Below the pieces are notes generated by a model that saw only the letters and a list, made by a program, of their open reading frames with translations, was not told the DNA's origin and did not search any database. Positions 1 through 9,202 of a stretch of 64,000 nt of DNA are shown here, one piece after another. The first letter of the stretch is position 1. Every line of letters starts with the position of its first letter. The stretch is from Hydrogenovibrio marinus. GTDB taxonomy: Bacteria; Pseudomonadota; Gammaproteobacteria; Thiomicrospirales; Thiomicrospiraceae. Both the position numbers and the translations under genes were made by a program. The stretch is taken from positions 2,046,001 through 2,110,000 of the forward strand of contig NZ_AP020335.1 in the NCBI RefSeq assembly GCF_013340845.1, written 5' to 3'.

Positions 1-150
1 CATCTGCATATCTTTTGCAGCAGCGTTAATTGACCCCAACTGCTGTATTTTTTCTAACAAGGTTATTCTGCCAATACCGACATAAGCGTCATCATTTCCA
101 GTCAACCAAAATCGAGCTGAAATTTTATTCGAGTAACGTTCTCCAGGCAT
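1..150 (-). CDS. modE: ModE-like molybdate-responsive regulator, N-terminal fragment
   Basis: Only the first 50 codons lie in the window; the gene runs off the left edge on the minus strand. The readable part contains GRITLLEKIQQLGSINAAAK (about residues 28-47). This is the helix-turn-helix start of ModE-type proteins, which resembles a LysR HTH. In the family, the N-terminal domain binds operators of molybdate-transport genes and C-terminal MOP domains bind molybdate; the C-terminal part is not visible here. The ATG at 148-150 follows AGGATAGG as a ribosome site. It is divergent from the next gene. It could instead be a ModE-like protein without a MOP domain. Confidence 0.65.
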   Translation of the reverse strand, partial: MPGERYSNKISARFWLTGNDDAYVGIGRITLLEKIQQLGSINAAAKDMQM

Positions 151-419
151 AACCTATCCTTTTTGTTTTATTCAAGATTAATGAGACACTCTATTATAAA
201 GTCTAAATAATGACTCGTCAGATGTTTGCATCGCTGAAGCTTATACTTGACACACTGTTCAGAACAGTCGCATTTTCACTTTTTCAAAACAAAATTACCC
301 TTTAAAAAAAAAGGGATTTGCAATTCCATTAAAAATTAATGAAAATGTGAGCCACGTTGTGTAAAGAAATGACTTAACCTATTACACATTGCGATATTGT
401 TGCCAACACCGAGTAGTGC

Positions 420-3400
420 ATGATACAAAGCCAAAAGAAAACGCTCTATAACGACCGTTTTATCAAATATGGAAAATACGTCATTCTGATTTTTGTCATT
501 TCATTACTGACACTGGCAACCTTTCTTTTCCAAAAAACAAACCAGATTAAGCACAGGGACTTGATCCTTAACAACACTATTGAATTGATTGGTGAAGAAA
601 TCGATTTTTCAAAATCGGTTATTTTCTTTTCTGAAGACCATCAACTTGACTCTCAGGCGCTCACAAAACACACTCTAAATATCCAAAAGCTTCTCACGGA
701 GATTCAGTCACACGACCACGATACGCCACAAATCAACAATGCGCTTTTCAAATTGGAACAAACCGTAAATTCACTTAAGGAGTTTATGTCAGAGTTCAAT
801 CTTTTATTTCGCCAAATCTCTCAAAGCCGCATTCAATTCCAAAGAGAGCTTGAACAATGTCAGGATCATTTAAGCACCAGCACTCAGCGCAATGCTTTAT
901 CAGATTTAATCCATGCGAACCAGCTGTCGCTATTAGCTATCAAAACAGACACTATTGACCACTTTGAGAACACTACAAACCGATTTGAAAACACTGTCAC
1001 GATTGATGCCTGCAAACCTTTAATCTTCCAGAGCAGACAGCTCATTGATCTACAACAAAGACTGTCCGGTGTTTACCATCAAATTATTGACCTGCCACTT
1101 AAAGAAAATATTTTAAGTGTTCATGCACTTTATCAGACTGAAACTAATAACGATGTTAAGCTGAGCTTCTGGTACAACCTGACATTGGTCATTATCAGCT
1201 TGTTGTTCCTGACTTTTATTTCTCTGTCTTTGTACAGACTATTTCATGTGAATAAAAACTTAGTCATAACGCTTGAAGACTTAGAACAACAAAAGAACAT
1301 TTATCATGCGTTAAGCGAAGCCAACCATGCCGCTTCAGCTTTAGCGACTAAAGAAGAAATTTACCAAACAATTACCGACATCATTATTCGCTATATCCGT
1401 ATTCCATCATGTTGGGTTGCGGTTAAACAGCTCAACAGTAACTGGGTGAATCCGGTTGCCATGTCTGGTATTGGCCAAGAAGTTTTGAGCAATATTCAAG
1501 TTTCCGTCGACCCAAACATTCCAGAGGGTCAAGGTGCTGTTGGCATTGCCTATCGCACTAAAAAAGCTGTGATACAAAATGACTATTCACTCACTGAAAG
1601 TTCCAGACCATGGTTTAGTGAAGCCATGAAATGGGGCATCCATTCTCTTGCCGCGTTTCCGATTATGCGAGGCAAAGATGTGGAAGCAATTATTGTTTTC
1701 TATGCGCTGAAACCCAACTTTTTCAACAAAAAAGTCGTTAAGATCATTCAGGAGCTGATTGATGAAGTCAGCCTGGCGCTTGAACGTTTAAGATTTAGAG
1801 AAGCTGAACAAGCACACCAAACCTCTCAGAATATTTCCGCTATTGCATTCGAATCTCAGGAATCCATTATTATTACCGATAAAGACGCCAAGATTCTAAA
1901 AACAAACCAAGCATTCACGGAAATGACTGGCTATACCGAAAGTGAGGTTTTTGGTCGTCGTCCCGATATGCTTAGATCGAGCAAGCACCCATTGTCTTTT
2001 TACGATGACATATGGAAGACCGTTACCAAAACTGGTCGCTGGAACGGTGAGACTTGGAGTCGCCGTAAAGATGGCACAGAGTATCAGGTCTATCAAACCA
2101 TCACCGCTGTTTTCGACGATAATCAGAAAATAACAAACTATATTCTACATCGCATCGACATCACACAAAGTAAACAAGCAGAATCCGAAATTTCGTACTT
2201 GAAAAACCATGACGATCTAACAGGGTTGGCGAATCGCTCATTCCTTAAACAAAAAATCGAACAGTTCTTACTGCAAGAACAGCAAGCCAATGTCTCTTTT
2301 AACGTCATCTTGGTCATTGTGAACATTAAGCGTTTCAAAACTCTGAATGAAACGCTAGGGCATTTAGCAGGTGATGAAATTCTAATTGAAACAGCAAACC
2401 GCTTGAAGAACATTCAACTCAAAGACTCCATCAACACCTCTATCAGCCGTATCGGTAGTGATGAATTCACCATTTTATGCCAACTCAACAACAGCAAGAC
2501 AGTCAGCCTTAACCAACAGGTCAATCACATCATGAATGCGATTAACCAGCGGTTTGAGCTGCCATTCCAACTGGCTAACGAACAAGTAAACATCCAAATC
2601 TCTTTGGGCGTGACCCTCTTCGACACCCAAAGCCAGAACACGCCTGAAGAAATCATTCAGCAAGCACTGACCGCCCTTAACCGTGCCCGAAAAAACGATC
2701 AAAATAACTTTGAATTCTATCAAAGAGAAATGCAGGAACGAGCCATTCAAGAACGTAACCTTGAAATTGACTTAGCGCGCGCTTTAGAAAAAGAAGAGTT
2801 CGTACTTTACTATCAACCTCAGATCGAACTCAAAACAGGGCGAGTCATCGGTGCAGAAGTATTAGTACGTTGGCAAAAAGAAGATGGCTCTCTAATTCCG
2901 CCGCTTGAATTCATCCCAACATTGGAAAGTTCAAACCTAATCATTCCACTGGGCCATTGGCTTATTCAGCAAGCGCTTTCAGATGTGCAACCTTTCCAAG
3001 AGCAGTTTAAAGAACCCTTATTAATCGCGGTGAATTTATCTGCGTTGCAGTTCAAAGACCCCAACCTGGCAGATTTTATACAAGATACCATCAAGCGAAA
3101 CAACTGCCATCCAGAGTGCTTGGAACTAGAAGTGACCGAAAGTATCCTGATGGAAAATCACACTGCTGTCACCGAGATTTTAGAAAAGCTTTCGAAGAAC
3201 GGTACCAAAATCGCGATTGACGACTTCGGTACAGGCTATTCCTCTTTGGCTTACATCAAGCACTTCCCGGTCAACAAGCTAAAGATCGATAAGTCATTCA
3301 TTGATGATATTGAAAAACCCAAAGATCTCGCAATCGTTCGCTCCATCATTGAGATGGCAAACGCCATGAACATCCGTTCTATTGCCGAAGGGGTTGAAAC

Positions 3401-3530
3401 CATCACTCAAAAAGAAATGTTAGAGCAATTAAACTGCCAGGAAGTTCAGGGGTTCTACTATAGCCAACCCCTACCATTCAATGACTTCATTGAATACGCT
3501 CTAAACAATCAAGAATGTACTCTCAGCTGA
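420..3530 (+). CDS. Membrane-anchored GAF-PAS-GGDEF-EAL cyclic-di-GMP protein
   Basis: A 1036-residue inner-membrane signalling protein. TM1 is at about 18-37, followed by a periplasmic helical sensor of ~210 residues, TM2 at about 252-272, GAF at about 295-457, PAS at about 474-587, GGDEF at about 590-767 and EAL at about 789-1027. The cyclase signature is changed to GSDEF (679-683), so cyclase activity is doubtful and the domain may only bind GTP. The EAL part looks intact: E813 in an EVL version of the motif, the DDFGTGYSS metal loop from D934, and a KIDKSFI segment. It is therefore more likely a cyclic-di-GMP phosphodiesterase than a cyclase. A full copy of the dispersed 19-bp motif lies inside the EAL coding region at 3061-3079. 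The start codon has only a weak ribosome site. The CobW-type gene follows after 10 nt. Confidence 0.9.
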   Translation: MIQSQKKTLYNDRFIKYGKYVILIFVISLLTLATFLFQKTNQIKHRDLILNNTIELIGEEIDFSKSVIFFSEDHQLDSQALTKHTLNIQKLLTEIQSHDHDTPQINNALFKLEQTVNSLKEFMSEFNLLFRQISQSRIQFQRELEQCQDHLSTSTQRNALSDLIHANQLSLLAIKTDTIDHFENTTNRFENTVTIDACKPLIFQSRQLIDLQQRLSGVYHQIIDLPLKENILSVHALYQTETNNDVKLSFWYNLTLVIISLLFLTFISLSLYRLFHVNKNLVITLEDLEQQKNIYHALSEANHAASALATKEEIYQTITDIIIRYIRIPSCWVAVKQLNSNWVNPVAMSGIGQEVLSNIQVSVDPNIPEGQGAVGIAYRTKKAVIQNDYSLTESSRPWFSEAMKWGIHSLAAFPIMRGKDVEAIIVFYALKPNFFNKKVVKIIQELIDEVSLALERLRFREAEQAHQTSQNISAIAFESQESIIITDKDAKILKTNQAFTEMTGYTESEVFGRRPDMLRSSKHPLSFYDDIWKTVTKTGRWNGETWSRRKDGTEYQVYQTITAVFDDNQKITNYILHRIDITQSKQAESEISYLKNHDDLTGLANRSFLKQKIEQFLLQEQQANVSFNVILVIVNIKRFKTLNETLGHLAGDEILIETANRLKNIQLKDSINTSISRIGSDEFTILCQLNNSKTVSLNQQVNHIMNAINQRFELPFQLANEQVNIQISLGVTLFDTQSQNTPEEIIQQALTALNRARKNDQNNFEFYQREMQERAIQERNLEIDLARALEKEEFVLYYQPQIELKTGRVIGAEVLVRWQKEDGSLIPPLEFIPTLESSNLIIPLGHWLIQQALSDVQPFQEQFKEPLLIAVNLSALQFKDPNLADFIQDTIKRNNCHPECLELEVTESILMENHTAVTEILEKLSKNGTKIAIDDFGTGYSSLAYIKHFPVNKLKIDKSFIDDIEKPKDLAIVRSIIEMANAMNIRSIAEGVETITQKEMLEQLNCQEVQGFYYSQPLPFNDFIEYALNNQECTLS
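3061..3079 (+). repeat. Dispersed 19-bp motif, exact consensus copy inside the EAL gene
   Basis: The sequence is CCCCAACCTGGCAGATTTT, identical to the intergenic copies at 34873-34891 and 50647-50665. Read in frame it encodes Pro-Asn-Leu-Ala-Asp-Phe in a helix of the EAL domain. The same reading frame is used by the copy inside purD. Confidence 0.8.
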
Positions 3531-3540
3531 TCGGAATAAG

Positions 3541-4596
3541 ATGAAGCCCCGCATTGCCGTCAACTTAATTTCCGGCGCTCTGGGTTCAGGGAAAACCACC
3601 TTTGTTCGCCATCTGGTATCACAAAAACCGCCAGAAGAACGTTGGGCACTACTGATCAATGAATTCGGCGTTGTAGGCATAGACGGTGCCATTCTGGCGC
3701 CTGAAAGCCTTGCCGATGCCAAAGTATCTACACATGAAATCCCTGGTGGCTGCATTTGCTGTACCGCCAAAGGAGAGCTCAAACAAAACCTAGTAGACAT
3801 CGCCAAAAAACTCCGGCCAGATCGTTTGATCATCGAACCGACGGGGCTAGGCGAACCCGAAACTGTCGTAGATGTGCTCAAGTCGTTAGAATGTGCACCA
3901 CTTTTTGACATTCAAACCCTTTTCTCGGTGTTTGACGCCAGCCGCCTTACCGTAGAAGACTTTCGCGACAAAGCCATTTTCCAAAGCCTATTGAACATGG
4001 CGGACATTATTCTGTTGAATAAAGCAGATCTTGCAGAAACCTCTCAAGTAGAAGCTTTAGAAGCATATTGCCGAGACCATATATTTCCCAGCAAACGCAG
4101 CATACTGAAAACCAAAAATGCCGAGGTGGATATTGCCGAAATCTACGGTGAACACTTCATCTCAGAGCACTTTCGTTTTTCACTACAAACCGAAACAGCA
4201 AACAACTATCCACTGCTGATTGAAAACGCTGCCCCTTCAATTCACACCCTGCCTTTTGAACCTATCAATATAGAAGGTGTCATTGAGCGTGCTTACCAAA
4301 AAAACCCGCATGCACAATCGATTGGCTGGATATTTGATGCCAGCTTGGTGTTTGACTGGAAAAAGGTTTTTGATTTGTTTGAGCAGTTTCAACACACACC
4401 TTCAGTGTTGAGGGCAAAGGGCATTTTCCGAGTGGGCAATCCCCGTATGCTATTTCAATACGTGTCTCAAACGGCTACTAGAGAAATCATTGCTTACCGA
4501 AAAGATAGCCGAATAGAACTGTTACTTGCAGAAGATGCCGAGTTTGACTTTCAAGCTTTCGAGCGCGCGCTCGACTCCGCTATCAAATTCCGTTAA
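3541..4596 (+). CDS. CobW/COG0523 family metal-chaperone GTPase
   Basis: A 351-residue cytoplasmic G3E-type P-loop GTPase. The Walker A loop GALGSGKT is at 12-19, the metal-binding CxCC motif is C71-I-C73-C74, an EPTG switch sits at 99-102, and the guanine-specificity motif NKAD is at 160-163. A CobW C-terminal domain follows from about 235. Family members (YjiA, YeiR/ZNG1, CobW) hand zinc, cobalt or another metal to a client protein during GTP hydrolysis. No Zur- or B12-associated neighbour identifies the metal here. The ATG at 3541 is 10 nt after the EAL gene, so the two are probably cotranscribed. A dispersed motif and a hairpin terminator follow. Confidence 0.88.
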   Translation: MKPRIAVNLISGALGSGKTTFVRHLVSQKPPEERWALLINEFGVVGIDGAILAPESLADAKVSTHEIPGGCICCTAKGELKQNLVDIAKKLRPDRLIIEPTGLGEPETVVDVLKSLECAPLFDIQTLFSVFDASRLTVEDFRDKAIFQSLLNMADIILLNKADLAETSQVEALEAYCRDHIFPSKRSILKTKNAEVDIAEIYGEHFISEHFRFSLQTETANNYPLLIENAAPSIHTLPFEPINIEGVIERAYQKNPHAQSIGWIFDASLVFDWKKVFDLFEQFQHTPSVLRAKGIFRVGNPRMLFQYVSQTATREIIAYRKDSRIELLLAEDAEFDFQAFERALDSAIKFR

Positions 4597-4602
4597 TCAA
4601 TA

Positions 4603-4621
4603 AAAATCTGCCAGGTTGGGG
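4603..4621 (-). repeat. Dispersed 19-bp motif, 6 nt after the CobW-type gene
   Basis: AAAATCTGCCAGGTTGGGG is the exact reverse complement of the consensus CCCCAACCTGGCAGATTTT. It lies between the stop codon and the terminator. Confidence 0.8.
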
Positions 4622-4641
4622 TAGATTGAAAATGCCAATAA

Positions 4642-4677
4642 AAAAGCCCGTGACCATTTGGTGACGGGCTTTTTTTG
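4642..4677. terminator. Bidirectional Rho-independent terminator
   Basis: The stem AAGCCCGTGACC / GGTGACGGGCTT has one mismatch and an ATTT loop. It is flanked by A-run and T-run tracts, so it can stop both the CobW-type transcript (plus) and the RND efflux operon (minus). Confidence 0.85.
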
Positions 4678-4695
4678 TTTCAACAGTGCTTATGT

Positions 4696-7600
4696 TTATT
4701 TTTCTGGGCGAGGCAAACCGCCTTCTGTGTACTTCACACCGCTGTGCCATTGCCAGATGAAATACAACAATGGAATCACCAGCAAGGTCAATACTGTGGA
4801 AGAAAGCGTTCCAAAAATCAACGAAACTGCCAATCCACCGAATACCGGATCCGTAATCATAATCATAGACCCGAACATAATCGCCAACGCTGTTAACAGA
4901 ATAGGTCTGAAACGCACCTTACCTGCTTGAATGACTGCATCGTGAAGACTATAACCTTCACGGCGATATTCCAGTATAAAATCGATCAACAGCAAGGAGT
5001 TTCGCACCACTATCCCAGCGAGGGCAATGACCCCAATCATGGAGGTTGCCGTAAACGCCTGACCTGTCAACCAGTGCCCTGGGAAAACCCCAATCATCGT
5101 TAACGGAATCGCACCCATAACGATGACAGGCATCATAAATGAGCGGTAATAACCTACCAGAATCAAGTAGATAAAGATCAATGCCACGATAAATGCACTT
5201 CCCATATCTCGGAATACATCCAACGTCAAACGCATCTCACCACCCCACAATAGGGTGTAACTCATCACATCTTTTGGCTGGGCATTGATAAAGCCAAGGT
5301 TACCCGTATGGAAAGTCACACCAGAACCAGGCAACTTCACACCATCCAGCATTTTATCCAGCGTCAAAACTGCATAAACCGGGCTGGATTGTAACAACTC
5401 TCCACCAACCATCACCATCTGATGTTGATCACGCCCCATAATCGGCTTGGCTTTCTCAACTTTTTTAATCGTCGCGAATGCGGAAATAGGCACTGATTCC
5501 CCAGAGCGAGAAGTCACCATCAATGACAACAACTGCTGTGGCACCGTTCTTTCTGAACGTGGCAATCGCACAATGATATTCACTGGCTCACGCACATTAT
5601 CCAAGTGCATATAACCCAACTCGAACCCGTTGATATAATCACGCAGCATCTTAGAAACCTTCGCTGGCACCACCCCCAACAAATTTGCTTGCGTACGATC
5701 AATGTTGATTTCATAGCTTTGCGTGGTCGCCGTTACCGTGTCATCAATATTGATCATCCCGTAAACATGATGCATTTTGGCATTGATTTCTTTCGCCGCT
5801 TCACGCAACTTATCGTAATCAGGCCCATAAAGTTCAGCCAAAATTTGTGTCGTCACCGGCGGCCCCGGAGGCGTTTCATAAATCTTGATATTCGCTGAAG
5901 GGAAGCTGACTCGAACTGACTTCAATGCTTTGTTGAAAGATTGGACAATCTCATGTGACGATTGGTCACGGTCATGCTTATTGACCAGATTCACACGAAT
6001 CTGCGCAAAATTAGCGCCCTTCTTAATCAAGTCACCACGAACCAGTGCCGCAAAATCAATTGGCGCATGTTCACCAAGATACACGCTATAGTCAGTCACA
6101 AAAGGCGTATGCCTCAAAACTTCGCCGACACGACGCACCACGATATCCGTAGCCTCAAGTGCCGTGCCCTCTGGCACATCCACTTGCACAAGAAAAGTAC
6201 TGGTATTGTCATAAGGCAACATCTTCACCTCAACGCCACCAGCATGAAGTGGATGGTTCATCCCATCTGAACGGATGAACTGTAACGCAGGCTGAATCAT
6301 CGCCGCAATTAACGACACCAATACCGCTGCTAAGAACACATTGCGCTTAGTACGACTATCCAGTAAAGGAACAATCGTCTTACCATAAAGCTTTTGCATC
6401 CAGTCTTCTTGATGCACATGATGCGATTCCGTACTTTCACGAGCTTGCATCTCGGCGATAGCGCTCTTTCCTAAGAAACGGTAAGAAGCATAAGGCACTA
6501 AAATATAGGCAATGACCAAAGAAGCAATCATCGCCACAGGCACGTTAAACGGAATTGGCGCCATGAACGGCCCCATCATCCCGGTTACGAACAACATTGG
6601 AATAAAGGCCAAGATTACCGCAAAGGTTGCAACGTTAGTTGGATTCCCGATTTCATTGGTGGCACGAATCAATACTTGATCAAACTCCTTCGGGTCAAAG
6701 CCATGATGAATATGCCGGTGAATATTCTCTATGACCACGATGGCGGCATCCACCAATAACCCCAACGAAAGGATCAAGGCGAACAATGTAATACGGTTAA
6801 TGGTCTGCCCGGAAACATAACCCACAAACAGCACCACAAACAGAATCAAAGGCACCGTCAAGGTAACGATTCCAGCTTCGCGCCATCCTAAGAAAATAAT
6901 CAAAATGACCACAACGGAACCTACAGCAATCGCCAAATGTTCCATCAACAAGTTAACAGCAGCATTCGCTTTTTTACCGTCATCTCGAGTGATATCTACA
7001 TGAACATTGGCTGGCAATACACTTTTCTTAAGTTCGGCAAGCTTGGCTTGCACCGCGTCCGCCACGGTTACCGCATTGGTTCCCGGTTTTTTGGCAATCG
7101 TAATGGTTACCGCTGGTTTTTCGACATTCGCATACTTAGGCGATGCCATACCATAACCGATACGAGTATCCGTATCGGTTTCCATCGGACCGTCGGTAAT
7201 TTTGGCAATATCCTTCAAATAAATAGGTTGTCCTTTGACAATACCGATAATGATATTACCCACTTGCTGAGCATTGCCAAGGTAGCCATTCACTCTGACA
7301 GGATAGGTTTTATTGTTGTTGACAAGACTGCCGACAGGTAATGAAACGTTATTACCCGTCAGCATTTTACTGATTTGCTCTAGAGACAATCCCGTTAATG
7401 AAATCTTTTGAGCGTCTAACAACACATTAATGGCGCGTGTTTTCCCACCCACAACATTGGTGAAAGATACGCCTGGAATATTGCGAAGGTTTTCGACCAA
7501 CTTCAAAGACACATCACGTAAGTCATAGCCGGACAAATCATTCGACGTAATTGCCAATGTCATAATTGGCACATCATCGACATTAATTGGTTTGATAATC

Positions 7601-8031
7601 GGCTGCTGGGTATCCGGCGGCATCTTATCCATGTTTTGCATAACCTGGTTATAGAGTTTAACCAAGCTTGAGACCTGATTCTCTCCCACCTTGAACTGTA
7701 CCGTGACCACACCATAATCTTCACTGGCATAACCGAAAGTATGATCAACCCCCGGCAAAGCACCCAATATGGTTTCCAAGGGTTTAACCACCATATTTTG
7801 CACTTCTTCCGGCGTCGCCCCACCTTTTGGCACAATGATATTTGCAGCAGGTACCACAATTTGAGGGTTATATTCTCTCGGGGTAATTAAATACGCCAAC
7901 ACCCCCGCCAACATGATGGCAATCATAATCATCATGGTGATTTTTGAGTGAATAAATATCTTGGCAAGTTTCCCTGCCATATTTAACGGCGCCTCGCTAT
8001 GGGTCTGTTCAATTTTTTGTTGTTCTGACAT
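4696..8031 (-). CDS. RND efflux transporter, inner-membrane pump subunit
   Basis: A 1111-residue AcrB/CusA-superfamily pump. The usual plan is visible: an N-terminal TM (about 30-50), a large periplasmic porter domain, a block of TM helices at about 370-560, a second periplasmic domain, and final TM helices at about 950-1100. In TM4 the proton-relay stretch reads GLLVDAAIVVIEN, with Asp-Ala rather than the Asp-Asp pair of AcrB. Drug versus metal export therefore cannot be settled from sequence. At 1111 residues it is longer than AcrB (about 1050). It is the last gene of a minus-strand operon, 14 nt after its adaptor gene. The 3' end stops at the shared terminator. Confidence 0.9.
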   Translation of the reverse strand: MSEQQKIEQTHSEAPLNMAGKLAKIFIHSKITMMIMIAIMLAGVLAYLITPREYNPQIVVPAANIIVPKGGATPEEVQNMVVKPLETILGALPGVDHTFGYASEDYGVVTVQFKVGENQVSSLVKLYNQVMQNMDKMPPDTQQPIIKPINVDDVPIMTLAITSNDLSGYDLRDVSLKLVENLRNIPGVSFTNVVGGKTRAINVLLDAQKISLTGLSLEQISKMLTGNNVSLPVGSLVNNNKTYPVRVNGYLGNAQQVGNIIIGIVKGQPIYLKDIAKITDGPMETDTDTRIGYGMASPKYANVEKPAVTITIAKKPGTNAVTVADAVQAKLAELKKSVLPANVHVDITRDDGKKANAAVNLLMEHLAIAVGSVVVILIIFLGWREAGIVTLTVPLILFVVLFVGYVSGQTINRITLFALILSLGLLVDAAIVVIENIHRHIHHGFDPKEFDQVLIRATNEIGNPTNVATFAVILAFIPMLFVTGMMGPFMAPIPFNVPVAMIASLVIAYILVPYASYRFLGKSAIAEMQARESTESHHVHQEDWMQKLYGKTIVPLLDSRTKRNVFLAAVLVSLIAAMIQPALQFIRSDGMNHPLHAGGVEVKMLPYDNTSTFLVQVDVPEGTALEATDIVVRRVGEVLRHTPFVTDYSVYLGEHAPIDFAALVRGDLIKKGANFAQIRVNLVNKHDRDQSSHEIVQSFNKALKSVRVSFPSANIKIYETPPGPPVTTQILAELYGPDYDKLREAAKEINAKMHHVYGMINIDDTVTATTQSYEINIDRTQANLLGVVPAKVSKMLRDYINGFELGYMHLDNVREPVNIIVRLPRSERTVPQQLLSLMVTSRSGESVPISAFATIKKVEKAKPIMGRDQHQMVMVGGELLQSSPVYAVLTLDKMLDGVKLPGSGVTFHTGNLGFINAQPKDVMSYTLLWGGEMRLTLDVFRDMGSAFIVALIFIYLILVGYYRSFMMPVIVMGAIPLTMIGVFPGHWLTGQAFTATSMIGVIALAGIVVRNSLLLIDFILEYRREGYSLHDAVIQAGKVRFRPILLTALAIMFGSMIMITDPVFGGLAVSLIFGTLSSTVLTLLVIPLLYFIWQWHSGVKYTEGGLPRPEK

Positions 8032-8045
8032 GACTCGGCTCTCTG

Positions 8046-9146
8046 TTATTTATCAGCGGCTTTAACATCGGCAGGCTTGTTCTCCACGACCAAATGATCG
8101 CCATTCAACAAACTTTGGTTGTTTTTCACCACAATCACATCCCCCAGATTGAGACCGGCTTTCACTTCAATGTTGTCACCAATAGATTCACCCAAACGAA
8201 CCATTCTGAAATTCGCTTGATTGTTCTCATCTACAAAAACGCCTTGAATGCCAGATCTCACAACCACAGCGGACTTGGGTACCATAATCGTTTGTCGGTC
8301 TCCACGCTTAAACCCAACATGTGTAAAGGTTCCACTGTTAACGTCAATTGAAGAGGTAGGCAAGCTCAGCTTGACCGTATGGGTACGAGTCTTAGGGTCA
8401 GCCGCGCTGACTAGTGTGTAAATCGTGCCAATCATCGGCTTATCTTGACCATCAATAAGTACTTCAGCAGTATCGCCAATGCGCAATACCGAGTACAGGT
8501 CTTGAGAGACCTGAGTTTGTACACTCAAAGAATCTCTATTTTCTAGAGCCAATACTGGGTTGCCTGGCGCAGCAAGGTCGCCAGCAACCGCCATTTTCTG
8601 AACCACTACCCCGTTAAAAGGCGCTTTAACATTAGAGTATTGAAGTTGTGACTTAGCTTGATCAAGGTTGGTTTTCGCCGCAACCAAATTTTCCTGTGCA
8701 ACTTTGTATTGCAAGCTAATCTTATCGAATTGTTGCTTGGAAGCAGACTCTTCTTCATAAAGCTTCTTAAAACGGTCATAGTCCAGCTTTGCATCCAACA
8801 AAGCGGCTTCTGCTTGCTGATAACCTGACTTGGCTTTCAAAATGCCGCTTTTTACATCAGAAGAATCAATGGAAAAAAGCTCCTGCCCTTGTTTAACGGA
8901 TTGACCAACTTTCACATTCAAATCTTTGATATAGCCCATCAGACGTGAAGAAATCATGGCCTTCTGATCTGGAACAATCGCACCCGGCACAACTACTTTT
9001 AGTGGGATAGCGCCTAATGAGACCGTCTCGACATCCACTTTCACGTTTTGAACTGGTGGCGTTTTTTCAGCCGAATTTTCTGATTGACAGGCAACCATCG
9101 AAACCGACATCACCCCTAATACAATCGCTTTAGCTAATACTTTCAT
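8046..9146 (-). CDS. RND efflux periplasmic adaptor lipoprotein (MFP/HlyD family)
   Basis: A 366-residue periplasmic adaptor that bridges the RND pump and the outer-membrane channel. The N-terminus is a lipoprotein signal with a lipobox ending MVAC, so C20 is the predicted lipidated residue. Next come a first lipoyl half (VGQSVKQGQELFSIDSSDV), a coiled-coil hairpin at about 105-165, and the second lipoyl half (SNVKAPFNGVVVQKMAVAGD). A beta-barrel and membrane-proximal domain follow. The gene lies between the channel gene (56 nt upstream) and the pump gene (14 nt downstream). The three form one complete tripartite pump; the exported substrate is unknown. Confidence 0.9.
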   Translation of the reverse strand: MKVLAKAIVLGVMSVSMVACQSENSAEKTPPVQNVKVDVETVSLGAIPLKVVVPGAIVPDQKAMISSRLMGYIKDLNVKVGQSVKQGQELFSIDSSDVKSGILKAKSGYQQAEAALLDAKLDYDRFKKLYEEESASKQQFDKISLQYKVAQENLVAAKTNLDQAKSQLQYSNVKAPFNGVVVQKMAVAGDLAAPGNPVLALENRDSLSVQTQVSQDLYSVLRIGDTAEVLIDGQDKPMIGTIYTLVSAADPKTRTHTVKLSLPTSSIDVNSGTFTHVGFKRGDRQTIMVPKSAVVVRSGIQGVFVDENNQANFRMVRLGESIGDNIEVKAGLNLGDVIVVKNNQSLLNGDHLVVENKPADVKAADK

Positions 9147-9202
9147 GTGTTTCCATCCCTAAATCGAAGCTTTTAATACGGTAAATTCTGTTAACAGCGA
9201 AC

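Noticed and set aside
4658-4930. Plus-strand reading frame opposite the RND gene 3' end
   Set aside because: It is antisense to a well-supported pump gene, begins inside a terminator and shows no recognisable protein.
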